Part shown: positions 44,288-54,363 of the stretch, piece by piece | Position numbering within the stretch: the first letter of the stretch is position 1 | How the letters are laid out: each line of letters starts with the position of its first letter | NCBI RefSeq assembly: GCF_014649835.1 | Contig: NZ_BMTU01000017.1 | Location: 62,001-126,000 of the forward strand | Direction: 5' to 3' | DNA length: 64,000 bases | From: Streptomyces pilosus | GTDB lineage: Bacteria > Actinomycetota > Actinomycetes > Streptomycetales > Streptomycetaceae | Position numbers and translations under genes: made by a program | The notes under the pieces: model-generated | Told to the model about the DNA's origin: nothing | What the model saw: only the letters and a program-made list of their open reading frames with translations | Databases searched by the model: none

Positions 44288-44324
44288 GACCCTCCGACCC
44301 ACGTAGCGAGGTCGGAGGGTCGCT
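44288..44324 (+). terminator. Hairpin terminator
   Basis: GACCCTCCGACC and its complement GGTCGGAGGGTC enclose an 11-base loop, starting about a dozen bases after the stop of the coiled-coil gene. Confidence 0.7.
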
Positions 44325-44334
44325 TAGCGGCCAG

Positions 44335-44555
44335 ACCGCAGGATTTTCGATGGTCTCCTGGTACACGTAGCCGATGCGGCGTGGCGTACTCAGGGTGATC
44401 GATCGCAGCCGGAGCAGCTCGCCACCCGCGCCTACGGTCACCCGATCGACGACATCACCCATCTGCGCGAGCACGCCGACCTCCAGGTCGCAGTCCGCGG
44501 GGGCCGGGTCGTCGCCGGCGGCCTTGGCCTCCTCGTCGTACTGGCCGGTCTCGGG
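44335..44555 (-). other. Coding-like stretch abutting the distal end of array 1
   Basis: The minus strand is open and coding-like: GDDPAPADCDLEVGVLAQMG, VVDRVTVGAGGELLRLRSI and RRIGYVYQETIENP. It has no start of its own because it runs straight out of the last CRISPR repeat. It may be the rest of a gene interrupted where the array ends. Family not recognised. Confidence 0.35.
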
Positions 44556-46049
44556 GGGACCATCCCCGCGGGTGCGGGGAGCAGGTACCACTCGGGGCAG
44601 AGGTCGAGGAAGCCAAGGGACCATCCCCGCGGGTGCGGGGAGCAGAACGTGGCCGGCGGTGGCATCGCCTCCGGGGCGGGACCATCCCCGCGGGTGCGGG
44701 GAGCAGAAAGACAGCGGCCTATGCGCGCGCTGCGGCATGGGACCATCCCCGCGGGTGCGGGGAGCAGGCCTCGTCCACCCTCGCTACCGGTGCGTCCCTG
44801 GGACCACCCCCGCGGGTGCGGGGAGCAGACCACAGGGCCTGAGCAGCCGCCCACGCCCGCGGGACCATCCCCGCGGGTGCGGGGAGCAGTTCACTTCTTT
44901 CACGGTGTCTTCGGAATCGGGGGGACCATCCCCGCGGGTGCGGGGAGCAGGTGCCGATGATCTGGTCGGACGGGTGCGGGTAGGGACCATCCCCGCGGGT
45001 GCGGGGAGCAGCCGCCCACCCACCACATCCGTAGCTGCGCCTGGGGACCATCCCCGCGGGTGCGGGGAGCAGTCCCGCCGGTACACGGCGTTCGAGTACG
45101 AGGCGGGACCATCCCCGCGGGTGCGGGGAGCAGAGGCGTCTGCGGGTCCGCCGGTGGTCTGGATGGGGACCATCCCCGCGGGTGCGGGGAGCAGAATCCG
45201 GCGGTCCGGGCCAACCTCGAACGGATGGGACCATCCCCGCGGGTGCGGGGAGCAGACCCGCAAGGTCGACGGCCGCCTGGAGGTGTATGGACCATCCCCG
45301 CGGGTGCGGGGAGCAGCCGGTCACGCAGGACGCGCCAGAACGTCATGAGGGACCATCCCCGCGGGTGCGGGGAGCAGAGCCGCCGCAGGTCGGGCCGCGT
45401 GGTCGGGGCGGGACCATCCCCGCGGGTGCGGGGAGCAGTACACGCTGCCCGCTGGCCAGTCCGCGGACCGGGGACCATCCCCGCGGGTGCGGGGAGCAGC
45501 GTGTCTCGATGAGGACGCGGACGATGCGGGCGGGACCATCCCCGCGGGTGCGGGGAGCAGGGCCGCTCGGTCCCGCTACCGGTCCGGCCGGCGGGACCAT
45601 CCCCGCGGGTGCGGGGAGCAGAGCACCCCTCTCCCTTTTCCATACCGCCTCGCGGGACCATCCCCGCGGGTGCGGGGAGCAGGGTGTCGGTGGTCCGGGC
45701 GCTCCCCAAGTGGCAGGACCATCCCCGCGGGTGCGGGGAGCAGTCATCGTCATCATCATCACCGCCGAAATGGGGGGGACCATCCCCGCGGGTGCGGGGA
45801 GCAGGCGTCCGCAACGATCGACGTGGGCGGCGATGAGGGACCATCCCCGCGGGTGCGGGGAGCAGGGCTCGGCGGCCCGGCGCACGCGGCGTGCGAAGGG
45901 ACCATCCCCGCGGGTGCGGGGAGCAGTGCGCAACTAGCGCTGCTGTCGCCCAGGGATCAGGGACCATCCCCGCGGGTGCGGGGAGCAGGATGAGGCGATG
46001 GTCGCGTATATCGCTGCCGAGGGACCATCCCCGCGGGTGCGGGGAGCAG
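44556..46049 (-). CRISPR. CRISPR array 1, type I-E, 25 repeats
   Basis: Twenty-five 29-bp repeats at a 61-base period (one 62-base step near 45898-45960), with 24 spacers of 32-33 bases. In crRNA direction (minus strand) the repeat begins CTGCTCCCCGCACC and ends GCGGGGATGGTCCC, with the CCCCGC/GCGGGG hairpin of type I-E. Variants: one base change in the repeat at 44800, changed last bases at 45288 and 45715. Leader-proximal end is at 46049, next to cas3; the array is transcribed leftwards. Confidence 0.97.
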
Positions 46050-46145
46050 ACTGTTTGACCTGCATGTTTATCGCCGCCGCAGCGCACTTACAGTAACGTT
46101 TGCAGATTTCGACAAATGGGACATGTAGCGGCAATTAATCTCGTA
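46050..46145 (-). promoter_or_regulatory. Leader of CRISPR array 1
   Basis: An A/T-richer stretch between the array and cas3. Read on the minus strand it ends AAACATGCAGGTCAAACAGT directly against the first repeat; the leader of array 2 ends with nearly the same motif. Promoters for the array (leftward) and for cas3 (rightward) probably share this 220-base interval. Confidence 0.75.
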
Positions 46146-46271
46146 GGGCATCTCTCACCAGTTCAACAGCAAGCCGATCATCATACGTCTTGGGGACGCA
46201 GCTTCTTCTGCGAACAGTCCTATCTGCTCATATTGGCGTGCGGAGCCGACCTTTCCCTGTATGAATCGCAC

Positions 46272-49196
46272 ATGAGCGTTGGGGGGAGTGCTCGTCCGGA
46301 TCTGTTGAGTCGGCTTGGGGAGTCGGCTCGGTCCGTGTGGGCCAAGCACGATTGCCGTAGCGACAGCTGGTTGCCGTTGTGGCGGCATATGGAGGACAGT
46401 GCCGCAGTGGCCGGCCTGTTGTGGGACCAGTGGCTCCCCATAGGGGTACGGAGGCTGGTCGCCGAGGCGTTGCCGCACGGCGAGCCGGACGGCCGTGCCC
46501 TCGCCGTATGGCTCGCCGGAGTGCATGACATCGGCAAGGCCACTCCGGCGTTCGCCTGCCAGGTGGATCAGCTCGCTAGCACGATGCGCGACCGAGGGCT
46601 GGAGATGCGCTCAGCGAAGGCGATGGGGCCGGATCGCCGGATCGCGCCGCACGGTCTGGCAGGGCAGGTTCTGCTGGGGGAATGGCTGGAGGAACGACAC
46701 GGGTGGGCGTCTGCTCGGACCGGTCAGTTCACGGTAGCTGTGGGCGGGCATCACGGAGTGCCGCCCGAGCACGGACAGATCAAGACCCTGTACGGACATG
46801 AGGAATTGTTGCGCACTCCTGGTGTGAGCAGCCGCGTCTGGCGGCAGGTGCAGACCGAGTTGCTGGATGCCTGCGCCGAACGTTTCGGTGTGACCGAGAG
46901 GCTGGATGAATGGCGGCGGGTCAGGTTGCCGCAGCCAGTGCAAGTGCTTCTTGCCGCGCTGGTCATCGTCTCCGATTGGATCGCCAGCAACCCGGACCTC
47001 TTTCCGTACTTCCCCGAGGGCGCGTCAGACAACGACCAGCTCCGTCTCGCAGCTGCCTGGCAAGGGCTGGACCTGCCCGCCCCCTGGCGGGCCGAAGAGC
47101 CGGACGCAAGTGCCCCGGAGCTGTTCACGTCTCGCTTCGCGCTGCCTGCTGGGGCGCAAGTGCGTCCTGTTCAGGAAGCGGCTGTGGAACTCGCCCGGGA
47201 GATGGAGACGCCCGGTCTGATGATCGTCGAGGCACCGATGGGTGAGGGGAAGACGGAGGCGGCGCTCGCTGTTGCCGAGATCTTCGCCGCACGCTCGGGT
47301 GCGGGTGGGGTGTTCTTCGCTCTCCCCACCATGGCCACCGGCAACGCCATGTTTCCCCGCCTGCTCGACTGGCTGAACCGGTTGCCAGGCGTGGCGGACA
47401 CACGCCACTCAGTGCATCTGGCCCATTCCAAAGCGGCTCTCAACGAGGACTTCGCCGGCTTGATGGCCCGTACGGGACGGGTTGCCGCCGTTGGCGTGGA
47501 CGAAACGACGCCTGCGTCGAGGCAGAAGTTGGACGAACGGCACCGCGCCAGTTCCGAGCTCGTGGCACATGCCTGGCTGCGTGGCCGCAAGAAGGCCATG
47601 CTGGCCTCGTTCGTCGCGGGCACCATCGACCAGTTGCTGTTCGCCGGGCTGAAGAGCAGGCACCTGGCGCTCCGTCATCTCGCTGTTGCCGGGAAGGTCG
47701 TCGTCATCGACGAGGCACACGCCTACGACACGTACATGAGTGTGTACCTGGACCGCGTGCTCTCCTGGCTGGGTGCGTACCGGGTGCCGGTAGTAGTGCT
47801 GTCCGCCACCCTGCCGGCCTCGCGCAGACGTGAGCTCGTCGAGGCCTACGCCGGCCAGGCCGTTGCGGAGACCCAGTGGGATGAGGGCACGCCGGACGCC
47901 TACCCCCTGCTGACCGCCGTCCCTCCAGGAGGGACACCACAGGTCCGCCGCCCGCGGGCATCAGCCCGATCGACAACCGTGCAGGTGGAGCGCCTCTCCG
48001 ACGATTTGGACGTCCTCGCCGGTCGGCTGGAGGACGAGCTGGCCGACGGTGGGTGCGTCCTGGTGGTCCGGAACACGGTCAGGCGAGTACTGACGACAGC
48101 TCGGGCCCTGCGCGACAGGTTCGGCGCTGAGAGCGTGACCGTCGCCCACTCGTGCTTCGTCGATCTCGACCGGGCAGACAAGGACAGCACACTGCTCCGT
48201 CTCTTCGGGCCTCCGGAGAAGACGGACGCCAGGCCCACGGGCCGGCACATCGTGGTGGCCAGCCAGGTCGCCGAGCAGTCCCTGGACGTCGACTTCGACC
48301 TGCTGGTCAGCGACCTGTGCCCCGTCGACCTGCTGCTGCAGCGCATGGGTCGCCTGCACCGGCACCAACGCGGGCAGGACCAGGAAAGGCGGCCTGCACG
48401 ACTGCGGACCGCGCGCTGCCTGGTGACCGGGGTGGAATGGACGGCGGACGTACCCGTTCCGGCGCGGGGGTCGGTTGCGGTCTACGGACGGTACGCCCTG
48501 CTGCGATCGGCCGCGGTACTGCGTCCTCACCTCGAGGGCGGGACCCAGCGGCCGGTGGAGCTCCCGGCGGACATCAGCCCGCTCGTGCAGAGTGCGTACG
48601 GGGAAGGGCCGGTCGGGCCGAAGGACTGGCAAGAGGTGATGAAGGAGGCTGGCGAGCAGTTCGAGCGGCACCGCGACGACCAGGCCGGTCGTGCTGCGGT
48701 GTTCCGTCTGGGGGACGTCGGCAAACCGGGGCGCCCGCTATTCGGCTGGGTGGCCGCCGGGGTGGGAGACACAGACGACACCCCCACCGGGCGTGCTCAG
48801 GTCCGCGACAGCCGGGACAGCCTGGAGGTCGTTGTCGTACAGAGGCGCGATGACGGAAGCCTCGCGACCCTGCCATGGCTCAAGCCGGACCGCAGGATGC
48901 GGCCACGCGCCGGCGTCGAGCTTCCGCAGGACGCGACGCCGACGCCATTCGCGGCCCGTACCGCCGCGAGCTGCGGACTGCGGCTCCCCCTGCAGTTTTC
49001 CGGCGAGACCATGGACCAGGCCATCGAGGAACTGGAGCAGCTGTATCTACGCAAGTGGCAGGGCAAGGACAGCCCTTGGCTGTCCGACCAGCTGATTCTC
49101 GCTCTCGACGAGGACTGTCAGACCCGGCTGGCAGGATTCTCGCTCCGGTACAGCCCTGAAGACGGTCTTGAGGTGACCCGTGACGCAGACGACTGA
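46272..49196 (+). CDS. cas3: Type I-E Cas3 nuclease-helicase
   Basis: A 974-residue fusion of HD nuclease and SF2 helicase. HD residues include His39 (WRHMED), His85-Asp86 (VHDIGK) and HH160-161 (GGHHGVPPEH). Helicase motifs are APMGEGKT (321-328), DEAH (480-483), LSATLP and QRMGRLHRHQRG. It is recruited by Cascade and degrades the displaced DNA strand. ATG 46272 is preferred as it gives MSVGGSARPDLL and the usual WAKHD start; an open frame reaches 46116. The 3' end overlaps cas8e by 17 bases, so the whole cas set is probably one operon. Confidence 0.95.
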   Translation: MSVGGSARPDLLSRLGESARSVWAKHDCRSDSWLPLWRHMEDSAAVAGLLWDQWLPIGVRRLVAEALPHGEPDGRALAVWLAGVHDIGKATPAFACQVDQLASTMRDRGLEMRSAKAMGPDRRIAPHGLAGQVLLGEWLEERHGWASARTGQFTVAVGGHHGVPPEHGQIKTLYGHEELLRTPGVSSRVWRQVQTELLDACAERFGVTERLDEWRRVRLPQPVQVLLAALVIVSDWIASNPDLFPYFPEGASDNDQLRLAAAWQGLDLPAPWRAEEPDASAPELFTSRFALPAGAQVRPVQEAAVELAREMETPGLMIVEAPMGEGKTEAALAVAEIFAARSGAGGVFFALPTMATGNAMFPRLLDWLNRLPGVADTRHSVHLAHSKAALNEDFAGLMARTGRVAAVGVDETTPASRQKLDERHRASSELVAHAWLRGRKKAMLASFVAGTIDQLLFAGLKSRHLALRHLAVAGKVVVIDEAHAYDTYMSVYLDRVLSWLGAYRVPVVVLSATLPASRRRELVEAYAGQAVAETQWDEGTPDAYPLLTAVPPGGTPQVRRPRASARSTTVQVERLSDDLDVLAGRLEDELADGGCVLVVRNTVRRVLTTARALRDRFGAESVTVAHSCFVDLDRADKDSTLLRLFGPPEKTDARPTGRHIVVASQVAEQSLDVDFDLLVSDLCPVDLLLQRMGRLHRHQRGQDQERRPARLRTARCLVTGVEWTADVPVPARGSVAVYGRYALLRSAAVLRPHLEGGTQRPVELPADISPLVQSAYGEGPVGPKDWQEVMKEAGEQFERHRDDQAGRAAVFRLGDVGKPGRPLFGWVAAGVGDTDDTPTGRAQVRDSRDSLEVVVVQRRDDGSLATLPWLKPDRRMRPRAGVELPQDATPTPFAARTAASCGLRLPLQFSGETMDQAIEELEQLYLRKWQGKDSPWLSDQLILALDEDCQTRLAGFSLRYSPEDGLEVTRDADD

Positions 49197-50970
49197 ATTA
49201 CCTGGTGCCGGTACGGGCGAGGTGCTGTCCTTCGATCTGACCAGCCGGCCGTGGATCCAGGTACTGCGCAGTGACGGCTCCCAGGATGAGCTGTCGCTGG
49301 ATCAGGTCTTTGCCCAAGCCGGTGAGCTGCGGCGCGTGTTGGGTGATCTGGCGACCCAGGAATTCGCCCTGGTCCGTCTCCTGCTGGCAGTCGCTCACGA
49401 CGCCCTGGACGGCCCGGGCGACATCGAGGAGTGGGCGGAGCTGTGGGAGGATCCGGACTGTTTCGCTTCCGTTGGGGCCTACCTGGAGGAGCACCGCGAG
49501 CGGTTCGACCTTCTCCACCCGGTCACACCGTTCCTCCAGACCCCCGGCCTGCGCACGGCGAAGGACGAGGTCTTCTCCCTCAACCGGATCGTGGCCGACG
49601 TGCCTGCCGGTGAGCCGTTCTTCAGCGCGCGGTTACCGGACGTGAGCCGACTGAGCTTCGCCGAGGCCGCCCGCTGGGTCGTCCACGTCCACGCTTACGA
49701 CACCTCCGGCATCAAGTCCGGCATGGTCGACGACGACCGGGTCAAGGGCGGCAAGGTGTATCCGCTCGGTACCGGCTGGGCGGGCGGGCTGGGTGGCGTC
49801 TTCGTGGAGGGCGACACACTGCGCAAGACCCTGCTGCTCAACCTCGTGGCGGCGGACACCGAAGAGCTCGACTTCTCCCCCGACGACCGGCCGGCCTGGC
49901 GCCGCGAGCCCTGCGGTCCGGGCTCCGACGGGCGTTCCGCGACCGGTCTGCGTGACCTGTACACCTGGCAGTCGCGCCGGGTACGCCTGCACCACAACGT
50001 GGAGGGCGTCCACGGAGTCGTCCTCGGTTACGGTGATCCGCTCGCCTGGCGGAACATGCACCGCCTCGAGCCGATGACTCCGTGGCGGCGCAGTCCCGCG
50101 CAGGAGAAGAAGCTGGGGCAGTCACGTGTGTACCTGCCTCTGGAACGTGATCCGGCCCGTTCGGCCTGGCGGGGTATCGCCGCGCTCCTTGCCGACCGGC
50201 TGGAGGAAACCGGCGGCACCGAGGGACCCTCTCGTCTGCGGCCGCGGATCCTTGAGTGGGTCGCACGGCTGGTGACCGAAGGCCACCTCTCCCGCCGTTT
50301 CCTCGTCCGTGCCCGGGTTGCGGGCGTCAGATACGGAACCCAGCAGTCCGTGGTCGACGAGGTAGTCGATGACCGCTTGGTGATGCCGGTCGTCCTACTG
50401 CACGCGCAGGACCCCACGTACGCCCAACAGGCCATCTCCGCGGCGGAGGACGCCGACCGGGCGGTGCGGGCCCTGGGTGACCTCGCGGCCGACTTGGCCC
50501 GAGCTACCGGATCCGAGGAGGAGGGGCCGAAGTCCGCGGCCCGTGCCGAAGGGTTCGACTCGCTGGACCATCCGTACCGCGACTGGCTGTCCGCCATGGC
50601 GGAGGCTGTCGATCCCTTCGAGCACCGGCACACGTGGCAGCGCCAGGTACGGCAGATAGTGGGACGTGTCGGTGACCGCCTCATCGCCGCTGCGGGTGAC
50701 GCGGCCTGGGAAGGCCGGACGCACATCGACAACAAGGGCGGCACCCACTGGCTGAACGCGAGCCTGGCCGACGTGTGGTTTAGGGGGCGACTGGCCAAAG
50801 CGCTGGGCGACCCCGGCTCTCCCGGTTCTCCTGGCTCCCCGGGCTCCCCGGGCTCCCCGGGCTCCGACGAAGGAGACGCCACCTCCGGCGGCGACGGTCC
50901 GCACACGCCGGGACCGGCCGGTCTGCCGGAAACCGATGACGTCCCGACCGACCCGGAGGTGTACGTATGA
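49180..50970 (+). CDS. casA: Cascade large subunit Cas8e (Cse1/CasA)
   Basis: A 596-residue Cse1 protein that recognises the PAM in Cascade. It starts FDLTSRPWIQVLRSDG, typical of the family, with FLQTPGLRTAKDEVF, a DTSGIKSGMVDDDRVKGGK loop region and GWAGGLGGVFVEG in the N-terminal domain and a helical bundle at the C-terminus. Unusually the protein ends in a low-complexity tail from about residue 543: five PGS triplets, then an acidic Pro/Gly/Asp stretch. The tail is absent from the reference E. coli protein. GTG 49180 lies inside the cas3 end. Confidence 0.92.
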   Translation: MTQTTELPGAGTGEVLSFDLTSRPWIQVLRSDGSQDELSLDQVFAQAGELRRVLGDLATQEFALVRLLLAVAHDALDGPGDIEEWAELWEDPDCFASVGAYLEEHRERFDLLHPVTPFLQTPGLRTAKDEVFSLNRIVADVPAGEPFFSARLPDVSRLSFAEAARWVVHVHAYDTSGIKSGMVDDDRVKGGKVYPLGTGWAGGLGGVFVEGDTLRKTLLLNLVAADTEELDFSPDDRPAWRREPCGPGSDGRSATGLRDLYTWQSRRVRLHHNVEGVHGVVLGYGDPLAWRNMHRLEPMTPWRRSPAQEKKLGQSRVYLPLERDPARSAWRGIAALLADRLEETGGTEGPSRLRPRILEWVARLVTEGHLSRRFLVRARVAGVRYGTQQSVVDEVVDDRLVMPVVLLHAQDPTYAQQAISAAEDADRAVRALGDLAADLARATGSEEEGPKSAARAEGFDSLDHPYRDWLSAMAEAVDPFEHRHTWQRQVRQIVGRVGDRLIAAAGDAAWEGRTHIDNKGGTHWLNASLADVWFRGRLAKALGDPGSPGSPGSPGSPGSPGSDEGDATSGGDGPHTPGPAGLPETDDVPTDPEVYV

Positions 50971-51641
50971 CATCCGCATCCGCCCCGCCCGCTGCAGCTC
51001 CGGTCCACCAGCGGGTCGCGGAGCTCACCGCCACGCTCATCGGCTCCTGGCAGGAGGGCTACCTCAACGACAGGTCCCAAGCCGTCGCCGCTCTGGCCCG
51101 CCTGCGTCGCGGCGCAGGTCGTGAGGCGGGTGAGATGCCCGACCTGTGGAACCTGATCGACACCGACGGGCTCCACACTTCGGCAGCGGGAACGCGGACG
51201 CTGGGCGAGCAGGAGTTGGTGTGTGCCGAGAACGCGCTGCACGCGGCCCTCACCCTGTGGGCTTTCCACCAGCAGTCGCGCGGCGCACCGATGCACCGTC
51301 GGCACACCCGGGAGCGGCCGGGTGGCCTGGGAGCTGCGGTCCGGCGTCTGATGCCGGCGGACGGCGTCGACGAACCCGTCCGCAAGCGCCTGGTCCGCGC
51401 GGGTACCGCCCCCGACCTCGTCTCCCTCACCCAGCGGCTGCGCGACATCGTCGCGCTGCTGCGACGCGAGGACATCCCGCTCGACTACGCCCTCCTCGCC
51501 GGCCAGCTCTACCTCTGGCAGTGGCCTGACGGCCCCGCCGCCGTCCGCCGCCGATGGGGCCGCTCCTTCCACGAGCAGCGGCGGCCTCGGCCGGCCTCCG
51601 ACGAGAACATCAGCCCGGACACCGACAAGGACGCCTCGTGA
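50967..51641 (+). CDS. casB: Cascade small subunit Cas11 (Cse2/CasB)
   Basis: A 224-residue, mostly helical Cse2 protein, with the family pattern LARLRRGAGREAGEMPDLWNL near residue 35 (core LRRGAG) and VRKRLVRAGTAPDLVSL in the second half. It stabilises the crRNA and displaced strand as a dimer in Cascade. ATG 50967 overlaps the previous stop by ATGA. Confidence 0.92.
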   Translation: MTSASAPPAAAPVHQRVAELTATLIGSWQEGYLNDRSQAVAALARLRRGAGREAGEMPDLWNLIDTDGLHTSAAGTRTLGEQELVCAENALHAALTLWAFHQQSRGAPMHRRHTRERPGGLGAAVRRLMPADGVDEPVRKRLVRAGTAPDLVSLTQRLRDIVALLRREDIPLDYALLAGQLYLWQWPDGPAAVRRRWGRSFHEQRRPRPASDENISPDTDKDAS

Positions 51642-52834
51642 ACCGCATTTTCCTGGACGTGCACGCCCTGCAGACCGTCCCGCCCAGCAATCTCAACCGG
51701 GACGACACGGGCGCGCCCAAGACGGCCGTCTACGGTGGAGTCCCTCGCGCCCGGGTCTCCAGCCAGGCGTGGAAGCGGGCCATCCGAACCTACTTCAAGG
51801 ACGAGCATCTGCTCGACCCCGCCGAGCTGGGCGTGCGGACCAAGAAGATCGTGGAACTCCTGGCCGACCGGATCACCGGGCTCGATGATTCCCTCGAGCA
51901 GGAGACGGCGCTCAGGCTCGCCGACGAGACGGTCAAGGCCGCCGGTTTCAAGACCGAGGTTCCCAAGCGGAAGGCCGACCAAGCGAAGAAGGACGGGAGC
52001 CCCTCCCCCGCCCCCGAGAGCAAGTACCTGGTCTTCCTGAGCTCCCGGCAGCTCGACGGCCTGGCCCGCCTCGCTCTCGACGGTGCCGCCGACATCACGG
52101 CGTTCTTCAAGACCAAGGAGAACAAGGCCCGGGCCCGGGAGCTCGCGGACACGCGTCACTCCGTGGACATCGCCCTTTTCGGCCGGATGGTCGCCGACGT
52201 CGCCGACATCAACGTCGACGCCGCCGTGCAGGTCGCACACGCCCTCAGCGTCCACCGAGTTGATAACGAGTCCGACTACTACACCGCCGTCGACGACGAG
52301 AACACCGACGAGGAGACCGGCGCCGGCATGATCGGCACCGTCGACTTCAACTCCGCCACCCTCTACCGCTACGCCGCCCTCGGTGTGCACCAGCTCGCCG
52401 CCAACCTCGGCCAGGGCCTGCGTGACGAGGAGCCGCCCACCGAGCCGGTACGCCGCGCCGTCGAAGCGTTCGTGCAAGCATTTGTCTCCTCCCTGCCCAC
52501 GGGGAAGATCAACACCTTCGGGCATCACACCGAGCCCGACGCCGTGGTCGTCAAGCTTCGCACCACCCGGCCGATCAGCTGCGTCGCCGCCTTCGAAGAC
52601 CCGGTCCGCAGCGACGGGGGCGGGCACCTGCGCGAGGCCGCGGACCGGCTCGCCGCCTACGCCTCCGATGTCGAGCGGGCCTACGGCGACCCGCAGACCA
52701 CCCTCACCTGGGTTCTGCGTGTCGGTCCCGCCACGCAGAAGCTTGCCGATCTCGGTACCGAGGCCGGCACGCTGAGCGAACTCGCCGCCGCGGTCGGCCA
52801 GGCCGTCGCGGAACGCCTGGAGAAGCCCGCATGA
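51638..52834 (+). CDS. casC: Cascade backbone Cas7e (Cse4/CasC)
   Basis: A 398-residue Cas7 RAMP protein starting FLDVHALQTVPPSNLNRDD, followed by PRARVSSQAWKRAIR, both hallmark stretches of Cas7e. Central VDIALFGRMVADVADINVDA and GTVDFNSATLYRYAAL carry the thumb and palm. Six copies coat the crRNA in known complexes. GTG 51638 overlaps the cas11 stop (GTGA). Confidence 0.95.
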   Translation: MNRIFLDVHALQTVPPSNLNRDDTGAPKTAVYGGVPRARVSSQAWKRAIRTYFKDEHLLDPAELGVRTKKIVELLADRITGLDDSLEQETALRLADETVKAAGFKTEVPKRKADQAKKDGSPSPAPESKYLVFLSSRQLDGLARLALDGAADITAFFKTKENKARARELADTRHSVDIALFGRMVADVADINVDAAVQVAHALSVHRVDNESDYYTAVDDENTDEETGAGMIGTVDFNSATLYRYAALGVHQLAANLGQGLRDEEPPTEPVRRAVEAFVQAFVSSLPTGKINTFGHHTEPDAVVVKLRTTRPISCVAAFEDPVRSDGGGHLREAADRLAAYASDVERAYGDPQTTLTWVLRVGPATQKLADLGTEAGTLSELAAAVGQAVAERLEKPA

Positions 52835-53565
52835 GCCGCACGAGCGTGCTCGCCCTCCGCCTGGCAGGCCCCCTGCAGTCCTGGGGGGCCTCCTCCCGTT
52901 TCACCCGCCGCACCACCGAATCGGCCCCGACCAAGAGCGGCGTCATCGGCCTGCTCGCTGCAGCGGCCGGCATCGAGCGCGGCGACGACACGCGCCTCGC
53001 CCCGCTGGCCGCGCTCCGGTTCGCCGTCCGCATGGATCAGCCCGGCACCCGCATCCGGGACTTCCACACCGCCCACCACGCGGTGACCGGCGCGTCCATG
53101 CCCCTGTCCGAGCGGTTCTACCTCGCCGACGCCGTCTTCGTCGCCGCCGTCGAGGGCGACCACGCACTGCTCACCGGTCTGCGCGACGCCCTGCGCACAC
53201 CGGTGTACCCGCCCTATCTCGGCCGGCGTTCGTGCCCGCCCTCCGAACCGGTCGACCTCGGACTGTACGAGGAAGCCCGCCTCGAGGACGTCATGGCGAG
53301 CGTGCCCTGGCAGGCCTCCCCCTGGTACCGCAGACGTCACCAGGCCCCGCAGACCCTGACCGTCTTGCGCGAGACGGCCGCCGACGAGTCCACCGCGACG
53401 GCGGACGTCCTGCGTGACCAGCCGGTCAGCTTCGACGCCGCCCACCGGCGCCACGCGCTGCGCACCGTCGTCACCGACCCCGTGTCCACTCCGATTCCGT
53501 CGGACGGCACCAGCCCACAAAAGGCACACGATCCGTTCGCCGCCCTGGATGTCCTGGAGAATTGA
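52831..53565 (+). CDS. casD: Cascade subunit Cas5e (CasD)
   Basis: A 244-residue Cas5 RAMP protein, starting LALRLAGPLQSWGASSRF and TKSGVIGLLAAAAGI, the glycine-rich Cas5 signature. It binds the 5' handle of the crRNA. ATG overlaps the cas7 stop (ATGA). The C-terminus (SPQKAHDPFAALDVLEN) is slightly longer than the core domain. Confidence 0.94.
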   Translation: MSRTSVLALRLAGPLQSWGASSRFTRRTTESAPTKSGVIGLLAAAAGIERGDDTRLAPLAALRFAVRMDQPGTRIRDFHTAHHAVTGASMPLSERFYLADAVFVAAVEGDHALLTGLRDALRTPVYPPYLGRRSCPPSEPVDLGLYEEARLEDVMASVPWQASPWYRRRHQAPQTLTVLRETAADESTATADVLRDQPVSFDAAHRRHALRTVVTDPVSTPIPSDGTSPQKAHDPFAALDVLEN

Positions 53566-53574
53566 GAGCGCCTG

Positions 53575-54363
53575 ATGTTCCTCTCCCGCTTCCGCGTCAA
53601 CACCGCGCGGCCCGGCGCCCGCCGCCTGCTGTCCTCGCCCCAGGCCATGCACGCGGCCGTCATGTCGTCCTTCCCGCACATCCTGCCCTCCGACAGCCCG
53701 GCGCCCGATGCACCGCGCGTGCTGTGGCGCCTGGACCAGCAAGCCCGTGCCGAAGTGCTGCTGTACGTGGTCAGCCCCGACCGTCCCGACCTGACGCACC
53801 TGGTCGAGCAGGCCGGATGGCCCGCCGTCGCCGGCCCCGAGGACCCCGGTTGGCACACCCGCCCCTACACCCCGCTCCTCGACCGGCTGACCACCGGCCA
53901 GCGCTGGGCGTTCCGCCTGACCGCAAACCCCGTCCACACCATCCGCCGCAAGGAGGGCGAACCCCGCAAACTCACCGCCCACCTCACCCCCGTCCACCAG
54001 ATGGGCTGGCTGCTCGACGAGGAACGGCAAAAGCGCCTCGGCTTCCGCGTCTGCGAGAAACCCGTGAACCGGCGGCTCCTGCCCGAGGGCACCACCCATC
54101 AGAAGCGGCCTCACCCCGGTGACCGGTACGAGCTGGCCGTACGGGACTCGCGGTCCCTCTCCTTCGACAAGTCCCGTGCCTCCGGCGGCCGTCGGGACAA
54201 GCCAGTCACCGTCGTCACCGTCACCTTCGAAGGACGCCTGGAAGTCACCGACCCCGCCCTGATGCGCCGTACCCTCACCCAGGGCGTCGGCCGGGCCAGA
54301 GCGTACGGCTGCGGCCTCCTCACCCTGGCACCGGTCGCACAGCCCGACCTGCAAGGCCCATGA
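53575..54363 (+). CDS. casE: crRNA endonuclease Cas6e (Cse3/CasE)
   Basis: A 262-residue RAMP endoribonuclease. The N-terminal MFLSRFRVN strand is followed by SPQAMHAAVMSSFP with the catalytic histidine (His26). The C-terminal G-rich loop reads QGVGRARAYGCGLLTLAP. It cuts the repeat hairpin 3' of the GCGGGG stem and stays bound. It starts nine bases after cas5. Confidence 0.95.
   Translation: MFLSRFRVNTARPGARRLLSSPQAMHAAVMSSFPHILPSDSPAPDAPRVLWRLDQQARAEVLLYVVSPDRPDLTHLVEQAGWPAVAGPEDPGWHTRPYTPLLDRLTTGQRWAFRLTANPVHTIRRKEGEPRKLTAHLTPVHQMGWLLDEERQKRLGFRVCEKPVNRRLLPEGTTHQKRPHPGDRYELAVRDSRSLSFDKSRASGGRRDKPVTVVTVTFEGRLEVTDPALMRRTLTQGVGRARAYGCGLLTLAPVAQPDLQGP

Noticed and set aside
44630..45990. Long open frames in all phases across CRISPR array 1
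   Set aside because: They repeat the same peptide every 61 bases and arise only from the GC-rich repeats; no real protein.
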